From the NCBI GenBank assembly GCA_026315105.1, contig CM048744.1:348525668-348589667 (forward strand): a stretch of DNA of 64,000 nt, in the 5' to 3' direction. A program made the translations under genes and the position numbers. The notes under the pieces are model-generated. The model did no database searches. It saw only the letters and a list, made by a program, of their open reading frames with translations, and was not told the DNA's origin. Within the stretch, counting starts at the first letter, position 1. Each line of letters begins with the position of its first letter. Source of the stretch: Locusta migratoria (taxonomy: Eukaryota > Arthropoda > Insecta > Orthoptera > Acrididae). Shown piece after piece: positions 1 through 10,143 of this stretch.

Positions 1-149
1 CTTGTGTGGTTGAATGAACGTAAAACGAAACTCAGGGTCAACAGTATGAAAGTTACTAGAGACAGGGGAGCCCAATAACCACACAGTTTGTAGTATACAA
101 CTTTATTCACAGTTCACTATACAGCGTTCATACATGAACCCGATAAAAC

Positions 150-1130
150 ATGGCGGACAAGAACAAGGAAGCAAAAACAAAGATCGTCACAAATATGTGC
201 CACTCAGTTCCTGACCATAGTCGACACACACACTCAATCAGTGGCTAGTGCCGCCACAAGAGATTCCATAAAGTGTAAAACTACTTCAGATGCGTGGCCC
301 ATTTCGGCGTTCTTCTCTGACTTGGCACAGTAGATTTTTATTTTGAGAACATCTCCAATAGATTCACAGAGCTCATAAAGTCTTACACCATACTTGTGTT
401 TCTTGTTCTTGCTATACTGTCTGAAAAATAGCTGGCTGCGCCATAAAACCATTGATTCATCTATGCAGAGATTTTTGTCTGGAACATAATTATTGCTCAT
501 GATGTTATTGAAATGGTCCAAAACTAGTCTAATTTTGTAGAGTCAATCATTAGTCTGTAATTAGTTGTCTAAGTGTAGATATCTCAATAAGAGATGAAAT
601 ATGTTTCTACTCATAATAGATCTCCAGAATGTGACAAAGTAAAAAGGATTTGTATTTCAGTAATGTTCTATCGATGGGAAACAACGAGGTCCCATGTGCA
701 GCAACAGACCAAGAAATAATTTCATTTTAGCAACATCTGTATCCCTCCATCTGGAAAGCCTTGCTGATCTTCTCCCACCCTGTTTTTCTGTTTCCTGTCT
801 TGTATATAGATTTTTTTTGTTTACATAACAACATTAGGAACTCGCCAGAAAAAAATAAATAAATAAAATAAAATTCAACAAGTGCATTGATACCAAAATT
901 TTGTAAGTCTAATTTCAGTCCCACATTCTTGTTGAACACAAACACTGATGGATCTCCAGGAATGTCACTCCACTCATCACTGTTACTTGTAGTGACTGCT
1001 GTTGTACCAACCTGCTCATCTTCAATGCATTCACTGCTGTCTGCATCTGAATTCTCACTTGAGTGCTCACATGAAGATGGTTCTTAGAGACCTCCACCAT
1101 CTGAGAATTCATCCATAAACTTGTTCCACT
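150..1130 (-). mobile_element. piggyBac-like transposase remnant
   Basis: The C-terminal part (about 535-234) contains a piggyBac-type core: PDKNLCIDESMVLW followed by FRQYSKNKKHKYGVRLYELC, i.e. the conserved 'DE' and 'FRQY..NKP.KYG' signatures. The N-terminal part (about 1112-750) shows the acidic Ser-rich leader and DIPGDPSVFVFNKNVG. The middle has stops and frameshifts, and the conserved 'GR' before FRQY is altered. No TTAA-flanked ends were identified, so the limits are approximate. Confidence 0.7.
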
Positions 1131-2710
1131 GCAGTTTATCTATGTTAGCTAGCTGTTCAAAGTTCTACATCACTCAGTTACCTCTTATTACTAGCCATTT
1201 TATGAGGAAAATTGAACACAGATAACGATAAATGTCAGTGAAGTATCTACAATGAAGACTGAATAAATACTGGCATGGTTGCAGCAATGACATGTGTCAT
1301 ATTATCAAATGTGCTTCGAAATACTCAAGCTCATCTTTGATTGTTGGCAACGAGTAATCTCATAGCTGGCATCTGAGCTGAACTTCACTCCTTGTGCCAA
1401 CTATGAGGTAACTCGCATGCTCCATTTTCCTGCCCAAATTTTTATTTTTAAAGTTTCGATGATACAGATGGACTTCAAATGAGATGACGAATCAAACTGT
1501 ATGAACTGCTTAACATGGCTTCTGCGAGCAGTTTACTCATTTTGGCCATGGTAGTCAACATGTTAAAATTAAGGGAAGACTCTAGTCATGTTATGTGAAA
1601 GACAATTTAAGTTTTTTGCATCCAATTATTAAACCATGGGGTTTACTCCTTTAAAGCTCAGTATGTGAGCATTATGCTACCTTTGTAAGTGTTGAGGTGA
1701 TGAGATGATAAATGTGATGTAAGTAGAAAATGTATTTGATAACTAGTTATTAAACACTTTAGTTTTAATTTTACATAAAGAAATACAGTTCTTTTGTTGT
1801 AGATAGTCATTAATTAGTATTATAGTTGTTTTTGTGAAGGCTACTGAGAAATGAGGATGTGGCTGCATGTCTGAAGCAAATACTTTCATTGAGTGAACAC
1901 TTTTATTAAATGTACAAAAGAAATACTTAATTTCTGGTAACAGTAGAATATGACAATAATAAACATAACAAAACATTGTTAGTTTTTCTTGCTGCTGCTA
2001 TGGAGAATGACGACCAACTGGGCTGATCAGCAATATATGATCTGTTAAATCAGCAATGTAGGGGATCTGCTCTCTACATTGGCTGAGGGTGTGGCGGCCC
2101 ATCTACTTGCAATTGGCAAACATTGCTGTGTTGTTCCAGTGATGCTGTGCTAGTCGGTGTGCAGTAAATATGTTAGGACTGCACAGTTCTTATGTTTGCA
2201 TTATGTTTTCTTTCATTAAAAGGCCGCATGTATTTAGTGTTTTCTTCAACTTTAGTTATGTCCACATATAGATTACAAACCATGAAAAAATAGCAGTTAT
2301 TATATACCTTAATGTACAAATAATTAAGAAATTATTAAAACTGCAAGAGGGAGGATAGTAAATAATTTAATTAAATTTTTCTTATTGTCTACATGACGTT
2401 AAAGGGGAAAAATTAATCATTAAATTTTTAGGTGATCTGGCAGTATATAGTGAATTTCTACATCTGGTAGAAGCAATGTTTCTAACTTGGATAGACTCTT
2501 GAGTTGAACTGAATTTGGAAATTACTTCAGCTCTATGTTGTACAGTTCATCAGTTGAAGTGGCTGGTGAGTAGTAGTGTATTCCTCTCTTGTTAAAAGCT
2601 AATCCATTGATACCTTGAATATAGGTCCCTGCCTTTCACATTAATATGTCAGAAATGTAATGAATACTATTCATTTTAAAACCTGTGGAAACAGAGAGAA
2701 GAAGACGAAA
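1131..2710. other. No gene recognised
   Basis: AT-rich sequence with only short chance ORFs. I see no exon, RNA gene or TE domain that I can defend. Confidence 0.5.
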
Positions 2711-2918
2711 AAGATTAGAGTTTAATGCCCCGTCGACAGCTTAAGCTCGGGTTGTTTGGGTAAGGATGAGGAAGGAAATCAGCCATGCCCTTTGAAAGAA
2801 ACCATCCCAGATTTAGGGAAATCACAGAAAACCTAAATTTGGATGGCCAGAGGTGAATTTGAACTCCCTTCCTCCCGAATGAGAGTCCAGTGTGTTACCA
2901 CTATACCACCTCGCTCAG
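2711..2918 (-). repeat. tRNA-derived SINE, near full length
   Basis: Read on the minus strand, it begins with a tRNA-like head (gaggtggtatagtggtaaca, an A-box; then a degenerate B-box ttcaaattcacc). The body contains the 'tttaggttttctgtgatttc' and 'ggcatggctgatttccttcc' blocks and ends '...cattaaactctaatctt'. Related copies occur at 26493-26715, 48772-48928 and 18590-18660. I recognise this as a SINE type common in orthopteran genomes. Confidence 0.85.
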
Positions 2919-3789
2919 TGATACAGAGAGTATCATTGTATGTATCTGGTGCCACTCCATCCATCACGCCAGAGACTGGATCTGTATGACGATTATGACA
3001 AATGCAGTCTGACCAAACTTGTACTCAAAGACTTGATACATGGATACATCCATTGTGATGCTGTAATTGTACTGGTATTCCCAAAGACAGACGATGTGGT
3101 GCCATTCCTATAATCAATGTTGTGCGCTCCACTGTCGGTGCGCCTTTCTCTGCCTGCTGTGTTAAGGGAAGCTGCAACAATGGTCATTGTGTTGACAGAC
3201 TGTGGTACTTCAAATGTCTTTCCAATTTCTATGTTGCTACTTTTCTTGCTGCTGTGGTCCTACATTGGCAAGCAAACAACACCTAGGCACTAGTCACATA
3301 GCACTTTTCGAGTCCTTAAAGGCATTGCGTATGGGCTCCTGAACCCATCATTTTCATATGTGCATGACAATAGTGGGAGCTGGACAGGTTCATAAGAATA
3401 GACTCATTTATTCAGTGTGAATGCACACTAGGATCAATTTTTTACAGAAATCGGGCATATGCCATGAGTAGTGAGTGCCATTTGGCAGGGAATATGGAGT
3501 GTGTGGATAAGTTGACAGTTTGGCGGGAGGTATTTTAGGGTAGTCTGTGCAACTGTGGATATCGGTGACTTTTGACAGCACAGTTGCTTAGTTCTTATTT
3601 AAATGCCCACTAAATTATCACCCTGTTAATTTCATAAATTCCTTGTTTAAGGGTTAGAAGAAAGACTCACAAATTGAGCAAATCAATAATATGTTGATTC
3701 ACCTATGACAAGCAGTTATTTGGCTTGGCATTGATTGTTAAAGTTTTTTGATGTCCTCCTGAGAGATATTGTGATAAATTCTTTTCAAT
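2919..3789. other. No gene recognised
   Basis: Contains only short chance ORFs. Part of it (about 2960-3220) has slightly higher GC and may be a repeat, but I could not name it. Confidence 0.4.
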
Positions 3790-4370
3790 TGACAAATTAG
3801 ATTGCCAAAATCCCAATCTGGTTGCTTGACCATGCCCAAAAAGCTCCAAAGATTCTCATTGGAGGAGAGATTTGGTGGCAACAGTAGGCTTTGATAAGCT
3901 GAAGATGAGCAGTGTGTAGGCCAGCATTATCTGGCTGAAATTTAAGCCCAAATTGGTTTACCATGAAGGGGAACAATACCGTTGAAGTATTGCCGTGCTG
4001 TAAGGGCACTGCAGATGACAACAAAAGGGGTCATGCTGTGAAATGAAATGGTATCACCGACCATAACTTTTGGATTTTGGGCCATCTTGTGGGTGACAGT
4101 TATGTTGCCATCCCACCACTTTGAAGACAATTCTGCTACAGTCATTGACTACCCAGGCTGATTTGCACACATCAATCTGCTTTCACCATGGCATCCATGT
4201 GGGAAATGTCATCAGTCCGCAATGAATGCTCCCTCTCCAACCACTCATTGTCCTGCAAGACGTCACGGCCTTTTTTTAACTCACAAAACCTCCACCTCAC
4301 ACTTCTCAAAATGAGATAGTTTTCCCTATATGTGGGCTGAAAACAAATGACTATGGAAATGTGAAACACA
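3790..4370 (-). mobile_element. Tc1/mariner-like transposase remnant
   Basis: The lower part (about 4147-3797) shows VMVGDTISFHS and FQPDNAGLHTAHLQ, matching the catalytic 'VMVWGA.S' and 'QQDNAPCHTA' stretches of Tc1-family transposases. The upper part (about 4360-4175) shows a helix-turn-helix-like segment, GRDVLQDNEWL...RTDDISHMDAMVKAD. Frames are broken between the blocks, and two different copies may be joined. Confidence 0.6.
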
Positions 4371-4384
4371 ACCATAATCTTTTA

Positions 4385-5173
4385 TAAAGGTTGGAACTTA
4401 AATAGTGGCAACTATTTATTCACAACTGATACAAAAATGTTATATGTTTGCACATGTTACTGTTATGTAGACCCATTGTCAGCGATGTGGAAGATGTAGT
4501 ATACCGTTAGCAGAGCCAGGTTCTGTTGATGGTGCTAATGGAGCAGTCTAGTGCCTGTGAAAGCTCTGGAACAGTTCGAAAGGAATCAAATCAAATTCAC
4601 AAGGACTTAGGTCTGAGGAGTATTGTGGATGGTACAGTACTTCCCGATCCCTTTGACCAAACAGAGCAGTCACAACGTATGCTGTACGCACAAAAATAAT
4701 GGGTGGATTGTGCAAAAAGTGTTGCTGCTGCTTTCACAAAGCTGGTCGTAGGTAATGCTCCAAAAATGCACAGAGATATTAGGGACAACATGCCCCATGC
4801 ATATCTGCCATAGTTTCCCAACCTTCACTGAAGGCTTTTCCCAACGGGCCACTGTTCTGTATGGCAATGCCAATTGCCCACACGTGTCTTAAAGACCTTG
4901 ATGACAATGTCATGCTGTACAACCTCTGGCACATTGAATCTTTTTCCAACTCCATTGTTCCTGTTTCGAAAACACAGTGACACAGTTACGTTGAACTGCT
5001 AGATCATAAGCTTTTCCCTCAATTGTGTGCACGCTGGTGATGTGGGTCAGGTGAGTCCATTTGCTTGAAGGTAAGGTAGGTATGTCAACAATGTGTGCTA
5101 TCGGCGACAATAGTAGATTCCATTGCATAGTGTCTCCACAGCAGTGTTGCCACTATTTAAGTTCCAACCTTCA
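4385..5173 (-). mobile_element. Mariner-type deletion derivative with both TIRs
   Basis: A 789-bp element with terminal inverted repeats. The left end is taaaggttggaacttaaata and the right end, reversed, is tgaaggttggaacttaaata; both continue gtggcaac. TA duplications flank it (4383-4384 and 5174-5175). Inside, on the minus strand, are a broken mariner N-terminus (start about 5128, MQWNLLLSPIAHIVDIPTLP) and an ALPYRTVARWEKP block near 4870. The catalytic part is largely missing, so it could only move in trans. Confidence 0.8.
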
Positions 5174-5289
5174 TATAACTGATTGCAGCAGCATGCAATG
5201 GAGCTACTGCCAGATAAGTTTGGCCGAACCAAGAAAGGTCCATCACTAGCCATAATTTGGGGACAATGACCTTCTGATTTGTTCTTGTA

Positions 5290-5900
5290 TCATGAATAAT
5301 AAATCTCAATGTGTAATTTGCAGCAAAGTATTGTCACATGAGAGTATATGAAACCATCAAAGCTTGTGTGTCACCTCTCAACTAAACAGTTTAAAGAAGT
5401 TGATAAACTGTTGGATTTACTTGAAAGGAAACTAGAAGCTAAATTGTTCTTATCAGGTTCTAAAGTTGGACATGTGATTTATTTTTATGATTCTGTTTTG
5501 CTGCTATAATTACCATTTCTCACTGATATGTTTAATGGCCTAAATAATTTAAACAAGATTCTCCAAGTAAGAGAAGAAAACGTTATAAAAGCCAAGGACA
5601 AAATCAAAGGGTTTCTTGCAAAATTTTGTCTGAGGGTAAAGTTGTTAAGAAAGATGATGTTTGACTCTTTTTCTTGTGTTCAGAAGATTGTTGGAGAATT
5701 TGCAATGTATATGTCATTACAACTGGCTGATCAAAGCACTAGGATGAAAGAATTGGATTATGTTGCTGAGAGTGCAATTAAAATGGTATTTAATTTGCAA
5801 ACAATCGATGACTTCTAGCAGAAGAGAAAAGAAGGATATGCACAGCTTGTTAGGAAATTATTGTGCTCTTCAATGGTGAACATAAAAACTAAAAAGAAAA
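5290..5900 (+). mobile_element. ZBED5/hAT-type transposase-like remnant
   Basis: At 5290-5390 the plus strand reads NNKSQCVICSKVLSHESMKP then SKLVCHLSTK, the BED-like zinc finger found in ZBED5/FAM200-type hAT-derived proteins. After a short degenerate stretch, 5528-5818 reads FNGLNNLNKILQVREENVIK then KIKGFLAKF, matching their 'LN.LN..LQG...NI....KI.AF..KL' block. Stops separate the two parts and the catalytic C-terminal half is absent. Confidence 0.6.
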
Positions 5901-6224
5901 ATATTTAAATTAGAAAAGATTTAGGTATTTTCATCTAAAAAACACAATTACGAGAACTTGTTAATATTGTAGTGTAGGCACCATAACCTTGCCTTACTTT
6001 TATTTGCAAAAGTGGCACCTCTGAAAGTTATTGCTGCTATCATTGTATGAATAAAAACTGTTAAAAACAATAGAAGCCTGTTAAGTATCAAGTATTATTC
6101 ACACAAATGAGATACATTAGTCATGAACCATCAAATTGCAGTTATATTGATGAAGTGCAGTTTATTTGATTATGATGGCTGCATTTTACCATATTGTAAT
6201 TGACTTTACTCTTATGTTAATGCT

Positions 6225-6854
6225 TGTGCTTCACAAGAATGAGAATATAGGTACAACTCACAAACACACTGTGTTCTAAGTAACAGTCCACGGTGACTAC
6301 TCCGATATGTGCTAATCTTCTGGGGAAATTCACCCACCAGCATAAAAATCTTTAGGGTGCAGAAAAGAGCAATCAGGGCTATCTGCAACTTAAAAAAAAC
6401 TGGAAAAATATAGACCACATTTCATCCAGCTGAAAATAATGAGTTTACCAAGCCTTCATATATACGAGTCCATACTGTTCGCAAATGATTATCTCTTAAA
6501 ACAAACTGGATATCTTCGTCAAAATAAGCATATTCACACCCACAACAAAAGAAATGTGAATGATATCCACTTGTCTCAGTGTAGAACAGCATTCTATCAA
6601 AAAAGTGTATCAAATATAACAGTTCAGCTGTACAACAGCCTACCTTGTGACTTAAAATTGCAGTGGCATACAAATATGTTTAAACATAAACTTGAGTCAT
6701 TTCTGGTGGAAAACTCTTACTACTCTGTAAAATAATTTTTGAACTATATGGAAGATAGCATTGTAAATAATGAGTATGTAATTTTTGTTAAATCTAAAGT
6801 GTGTTGCTTGTTACTTGTAACTTACCATTGTTATCTGTAAATAATGTTTTCTAA

Positions 6855-6885
<31 letters not shown>

Positions 6886-6975
6886 CTTATCTTTTCCATG
6901 TTTTGACATGTACTATATTCAGTGTACTCCAAGTATATAATGAATCAATTGGACCAATAAAAATGAAATGAAAAG
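6225..6975 (+). mobile_element. LINE 3' end
   Basis: 6439-6735 reads LPSLHIYESILFANDYLLKQ ... TVQLYNSLPCDLK ... FKHKLESFLVENSYYS. This is the typical C-terminal tail after the reverse transcriptase (RT) of jockey/CR1-like LINEs ('LP..YI.E', 'LYN.LP..I'). The upstream part is frameshifted. It ends with 'ccaataaaaatgaaatgaaa', and a (CT)n run lies in the 3' UTR at about 6855-6882. Confidence 0.65.
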
Positions 6976-7104
6976 CACAACTCAGGAACATAGTGCCTTT
7001 CAAGTTCATTTGCCTAATTTAGCCCTCTATATATATTCCTTCAACTTTTTAGCTTTGCCATCTTTGCTTAGTACTGGTGTTCGTTCTTGTTCCTGAAGAC
7101 AATA

Positions 7105-7600
7105 GCTACCTTTACCCTTGCTGAAAGAAGTATTCTCAGAAAAATTCGTGGGCCGAGCTTGCTCCCAGATGGCACTTACCAATTGCAGTCTAATTCTGAA
7201 TTGTATCAACAGTTAGAATCAGCCAGTAGCTGTATACATCATAGGAGGAGCCAGTTGTATAAGCATCTTCAACAAATGAACAACAATAGGCTTACCAAAA
7301 AGATCTTTTCATTGGTTAAAAGCTACAAGACTGGAAGCTTGTGGCTTAATGAAGTAATAAAGGAGTTCGATTCCCTTGGGATCTCTGATCTTCAGGTAGA
7401 AGATCATGCCAAATTTTGTGCTGTGGTAGAGTCTTAGACCCACCACCTAGAATCCATAAACAACAGAAGCACCTATCAGAGGAGAGAAAGGAGAAATTGT
7501 CAGCAGCAGTCAAGGAATACTGGGAATGGAAAAGAGCATCGAAGAAGAACTAGTCTTAAGTGCTCCTTAGTGAGCTTAAATCAATAATAATTTGCTCTAG
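7105..7600 (+). mobile_element. LINE C-terminal fragment
   Basis: 7087-7437 reads ERSILRKIRGPSLLPDGTYQ then SNSELYQQLESA and TKKIFSLVKSYKTGSLWLNE. It follows the post-RT region of RTE/BovB-type LINEs ('LRKI.GP..DG.W....N.EL..L', '.KKI....P.G.R..GRP..RW...V'). It is terminated by a stop and trails off without a clear poly-A. Confidence 0.55.
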
Positions 7601-8296
7601 TTATACATGCTTCTATGGACTTCAATTTGTCCTCCAGACATTTTTCACTTCCTTTCAACCTCATTTTTAGCTGTGTCTTTATTCCCTTCTGCCTGTTTAA
7701 TTTGTTGCTTTTTATATATCCTCCTTTCACCAGTTAAATTCGGTATCTCCTATGATATCCAATGGAGAACAAACTCTACAATGACCATTTGGTTTGGTGT
7801 GGGCAGCTATGGATGAGAGACTGCAATGGATTGCAACTGCAATCCATGGTTGAGTAGTTTCTCAATGATGTTTCAGATTCCTTTCTTCAATTCAGTATTG
7901 ATTGATTAGATGTGTTGGTGACTCTTGAGTGAATTATTCCAGCTTTCATGTTCGTGGCAAATGTCCTTGGGTAACTTTTTCTGTTACTCTCTATTCTCAC
8001 ATGATCTTAGGTATTTTGATTTACAAATAATTTTCTGACAACAAAATCATGTAACATGTATTGGTAAATTTTACACTTTCAACAGATTCATTACAACTTT
8101 ACAAATCCACATAATTAAAACTGCAACTAGCTTCAACAACTAAACCACCACTAATTTCTTTGGCCAAACATCAGCTATGTATGGAATCTGGGCAATACCT
8201 ACAGTCAAGGGCATCACTGTTAGGAGGGAGGGGGCATAGGGGGACATGCCCCCCCTCCCCCAATGTGTTTGGAAAAGCAGTTTCAATTTTTTTGAG
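7601..8296. other. No gene recognised; G/C-rich foldback at 8225-8268
   Basis: Contains chance ORFs only. A block at 8225-8268 has runs of G (gggagggggcatagggggac) followed at once by runs of C (atgccccccctcccccaat), a possible small hairpin. Confidence 0.4.
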
Positions 8297-8625
8297 TCAT
8301 TGTTCACAAAAATTGACCCAGTGATTCAATATTCCAACAAGTTTCATGACTGAACTGTAATAGGTGGTGGTAAATGAATGTACAGACAAGTCTTGCATAT
8401 CAGTTGTCCATGGGAGAACGATATTAGGAATGAGAGCAAGATTGATATACGGGCAGAAAAGGATATTATGTAGTTTGGGTGGATGACAGAACACTGTCTT
8501 GAATAATGAGGTAGGAATTGAGTAGGACCTCCTTCACAAATAATAACATGGACATTTTGTAGGAAACTGCTTGTACCACTTTTTATTACTGGACAATGCA
8601 TTGAATATCTTAAGGATCTATGCAA
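8297..8625 (-). mobile_element. Penelope-like element (PLE) fragment
   Basis: The minus strand reads FCHPPKLHNILFCPYINLAL, matching the pre-GIY-YIG stretch FCHPSNLHNILVHPHVTPNS of the element at 36.5-39.4 kb. Further on, SHGQLICKTCLYIHLPPPIT parallels its CGRPRCKTCPIHPPSTSY zinc-finger stretch. Frames alternate and the GIY-YIG motif itself is missing. Confidence 0.65.
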
Positions 8626-9049
8626 AGTTGCCGCAATTTCATGTGGCTTAATGGCCTGGGTACAAAGTTTTCAATTGAGTACTGTTTTGGTAGCTCAAGG
8701 GTCTCTTACCTATCCCCTCGAAGGATCTCCACATCACTGAAAGGTGAAGACAACACTAAAGGCAAACTGCAAAAAAACCTGATGGATGAGCACAAGTGTG
8801 CAGAGAGATAAATGCTTATGACTCCTCCTACAAAACAGCTTAAATGTCTTAAATGCAAAAGTTCAACTAAATAATGATTATTCACTAACTTTGGTAATAT
8901 ACAAGCAATCGCAGAATTTACTCCAATGTACAAACATTATTATTTATTTATTTTTCAAAGTACTTATGCAGGACTATTGCCAGATCAGGTAAAAAATCGT
9001 AAACGTACCTGAGCTCTAGAGTCTGGAGACAGAAATGATGTGTGCATTA

Positions 9050-9225
9050 GTTGTGTCTATATGGATATCTGTGTGTGTGTGTGTTCTTGAAAAGGCTTTG
9101 AACAAAAGCCAAGGTGTGTGACTGTGATTGTCTTTTTGATGTGCCTATCTGCAGGTCAGCATATCACCTTGAGTAGCAATCTATCCTTTTTATAATGTTA
9201 GTGATATTCCAACCTGGACTTTCTA
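9050..9225 (+). repeat. Penelope-type 3' tail
   Basis: Contains the recurrent tail pattern: a GT-rich run, 'gcctttgaacaaaagcc'-type spacer, 'gtgcctatctgcaggtcagc', then 'gatattccaacctggacttt'. The same pattern occurs at 21828-22010, 36530-36660 (minus), 42600-42735, 54740-54905 and 63335-63415. Confidence 0.5.
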
Positions 9226-9342
9226 CTGCTTTAAATATAGATTACAATTATGTATTGAAGAATAAGGAGGGATACTATAATAAATTAGGTGACTAGCATC
9301 TGAATATTATACAGATGGAGGGAAAATGCGTAGTGGAAATAG

Positions 9343-9492
9343 GGAGATGGGCAAAAGACAGAATGAGGAGACAATTTAGCTTATAGACAGTAGGAGATGG
9401 GCAAAAGACAGAATGAGGAGACAATTTAGCTTATAGACAGTAGGAGATGGGCAAAAGACAGAATGAGGAGACAATTTAGCTTATAGACAGTA
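9343..9492. repeat. Perfect tandem repeat, 3 x 50 bp
   Basis: The 50-bp unit starts ggagatgggcaaaagacaga and is repeated at 9343, 9393 and 9443 with no visible mismatch. Identity across all three copies suggests recent expansion. It lies just beyond the candidate BBS9 polyadenylation signal. Confidence 0.97.
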
Positions 9493-9505
9493 TTATCATC
9501 TAATG

Positions 9506-9511
9506 TTTATT
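9506..9511 (-). promoter_or_regulatory. Candidate BBS9 polyadenylation signal
   Basis: AATAAA on the minus strand, about 475 bp past the BBS9 stop and immediately before the 3 x 50 bp tandem repeat. It is the first canonical hexamer that I noticed in that direction; usage is inferred only. Confidence 0.3.
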
Positions 9512-9985
9512 AGGTATTGTGTTATAAATTAAATTAATGTAACAGTAAAATACTTTGTTGCATCAAATAAACTGATGGTTTTGTACTTAATTCATTGTCA
9601 TCATCTAAAAATATTTGTTAAAATGCTCATGTATTCATATTTCTATTCGATAATAAGGATGATCATGTAAACCATGAATGCAACATATAAATTTAAGAAA
9701 ATCGTACAAACAAGCCACATTCTGCTGACACATTGCAGTGAACAGTTGATAATTTTTAGATCAGGACATTTACAGAAACATTTTGTAGTTGTGTGATAGA
9801 GTGTTTGTACTGATAAAGTTGAATAAATGTAGGGTAGTGCATTCTTACAAAGAGTATCACTGAATATACAACAAATGTACAAAACATATTAATTGAGCTC
9901 AGTTCATAAATGTGTTCAGGCATGCACATCTACCTGTCCTCAGTCAAGTTTGATGTTCAGATTTCAACCACTTGTCAATACATTA

Positions 9986-10143
9986 TTACCAGATATCATC
10001 ATCATCTTCAGGAGATTCAGCTGTAGGTGATACTTTCATATTCTCTAGAGGTTCAGGTGGGAATTCAGGTGGCTTGTCTTTCTCCAAAGAAGGCACTTGA
10101 AGAGTAGCAGGTTTCTTAATGTCAGTCCTATACTGACTGCCAT
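9986..10143 (-). CDS. BBS9: BBS9 last coding exon
   Basis: 158 nt after acceptor cttccag|ATGGC. It encodes DGSQYRTDIKKPATLQVPSL and a Pro/Glu-rich tail, and ends AESPEDDDDIW before TAA (9986-9988). An acidic tail with a terminal Trp is a plausible natural end, but the tail is poorly conserved, so assignment rests on phase, splice sites and order. Two other AGs within 20 bp are possible acceptors; only cttccag and the one 9 bp inside keep the frame. Confidence 0.82.

Noticed and set aside
9343..9492. CRISPR-like array
   Set aside because: Units are head-to-tail without spacers in a eukaryotic genome; it is a simple tandem repeat.
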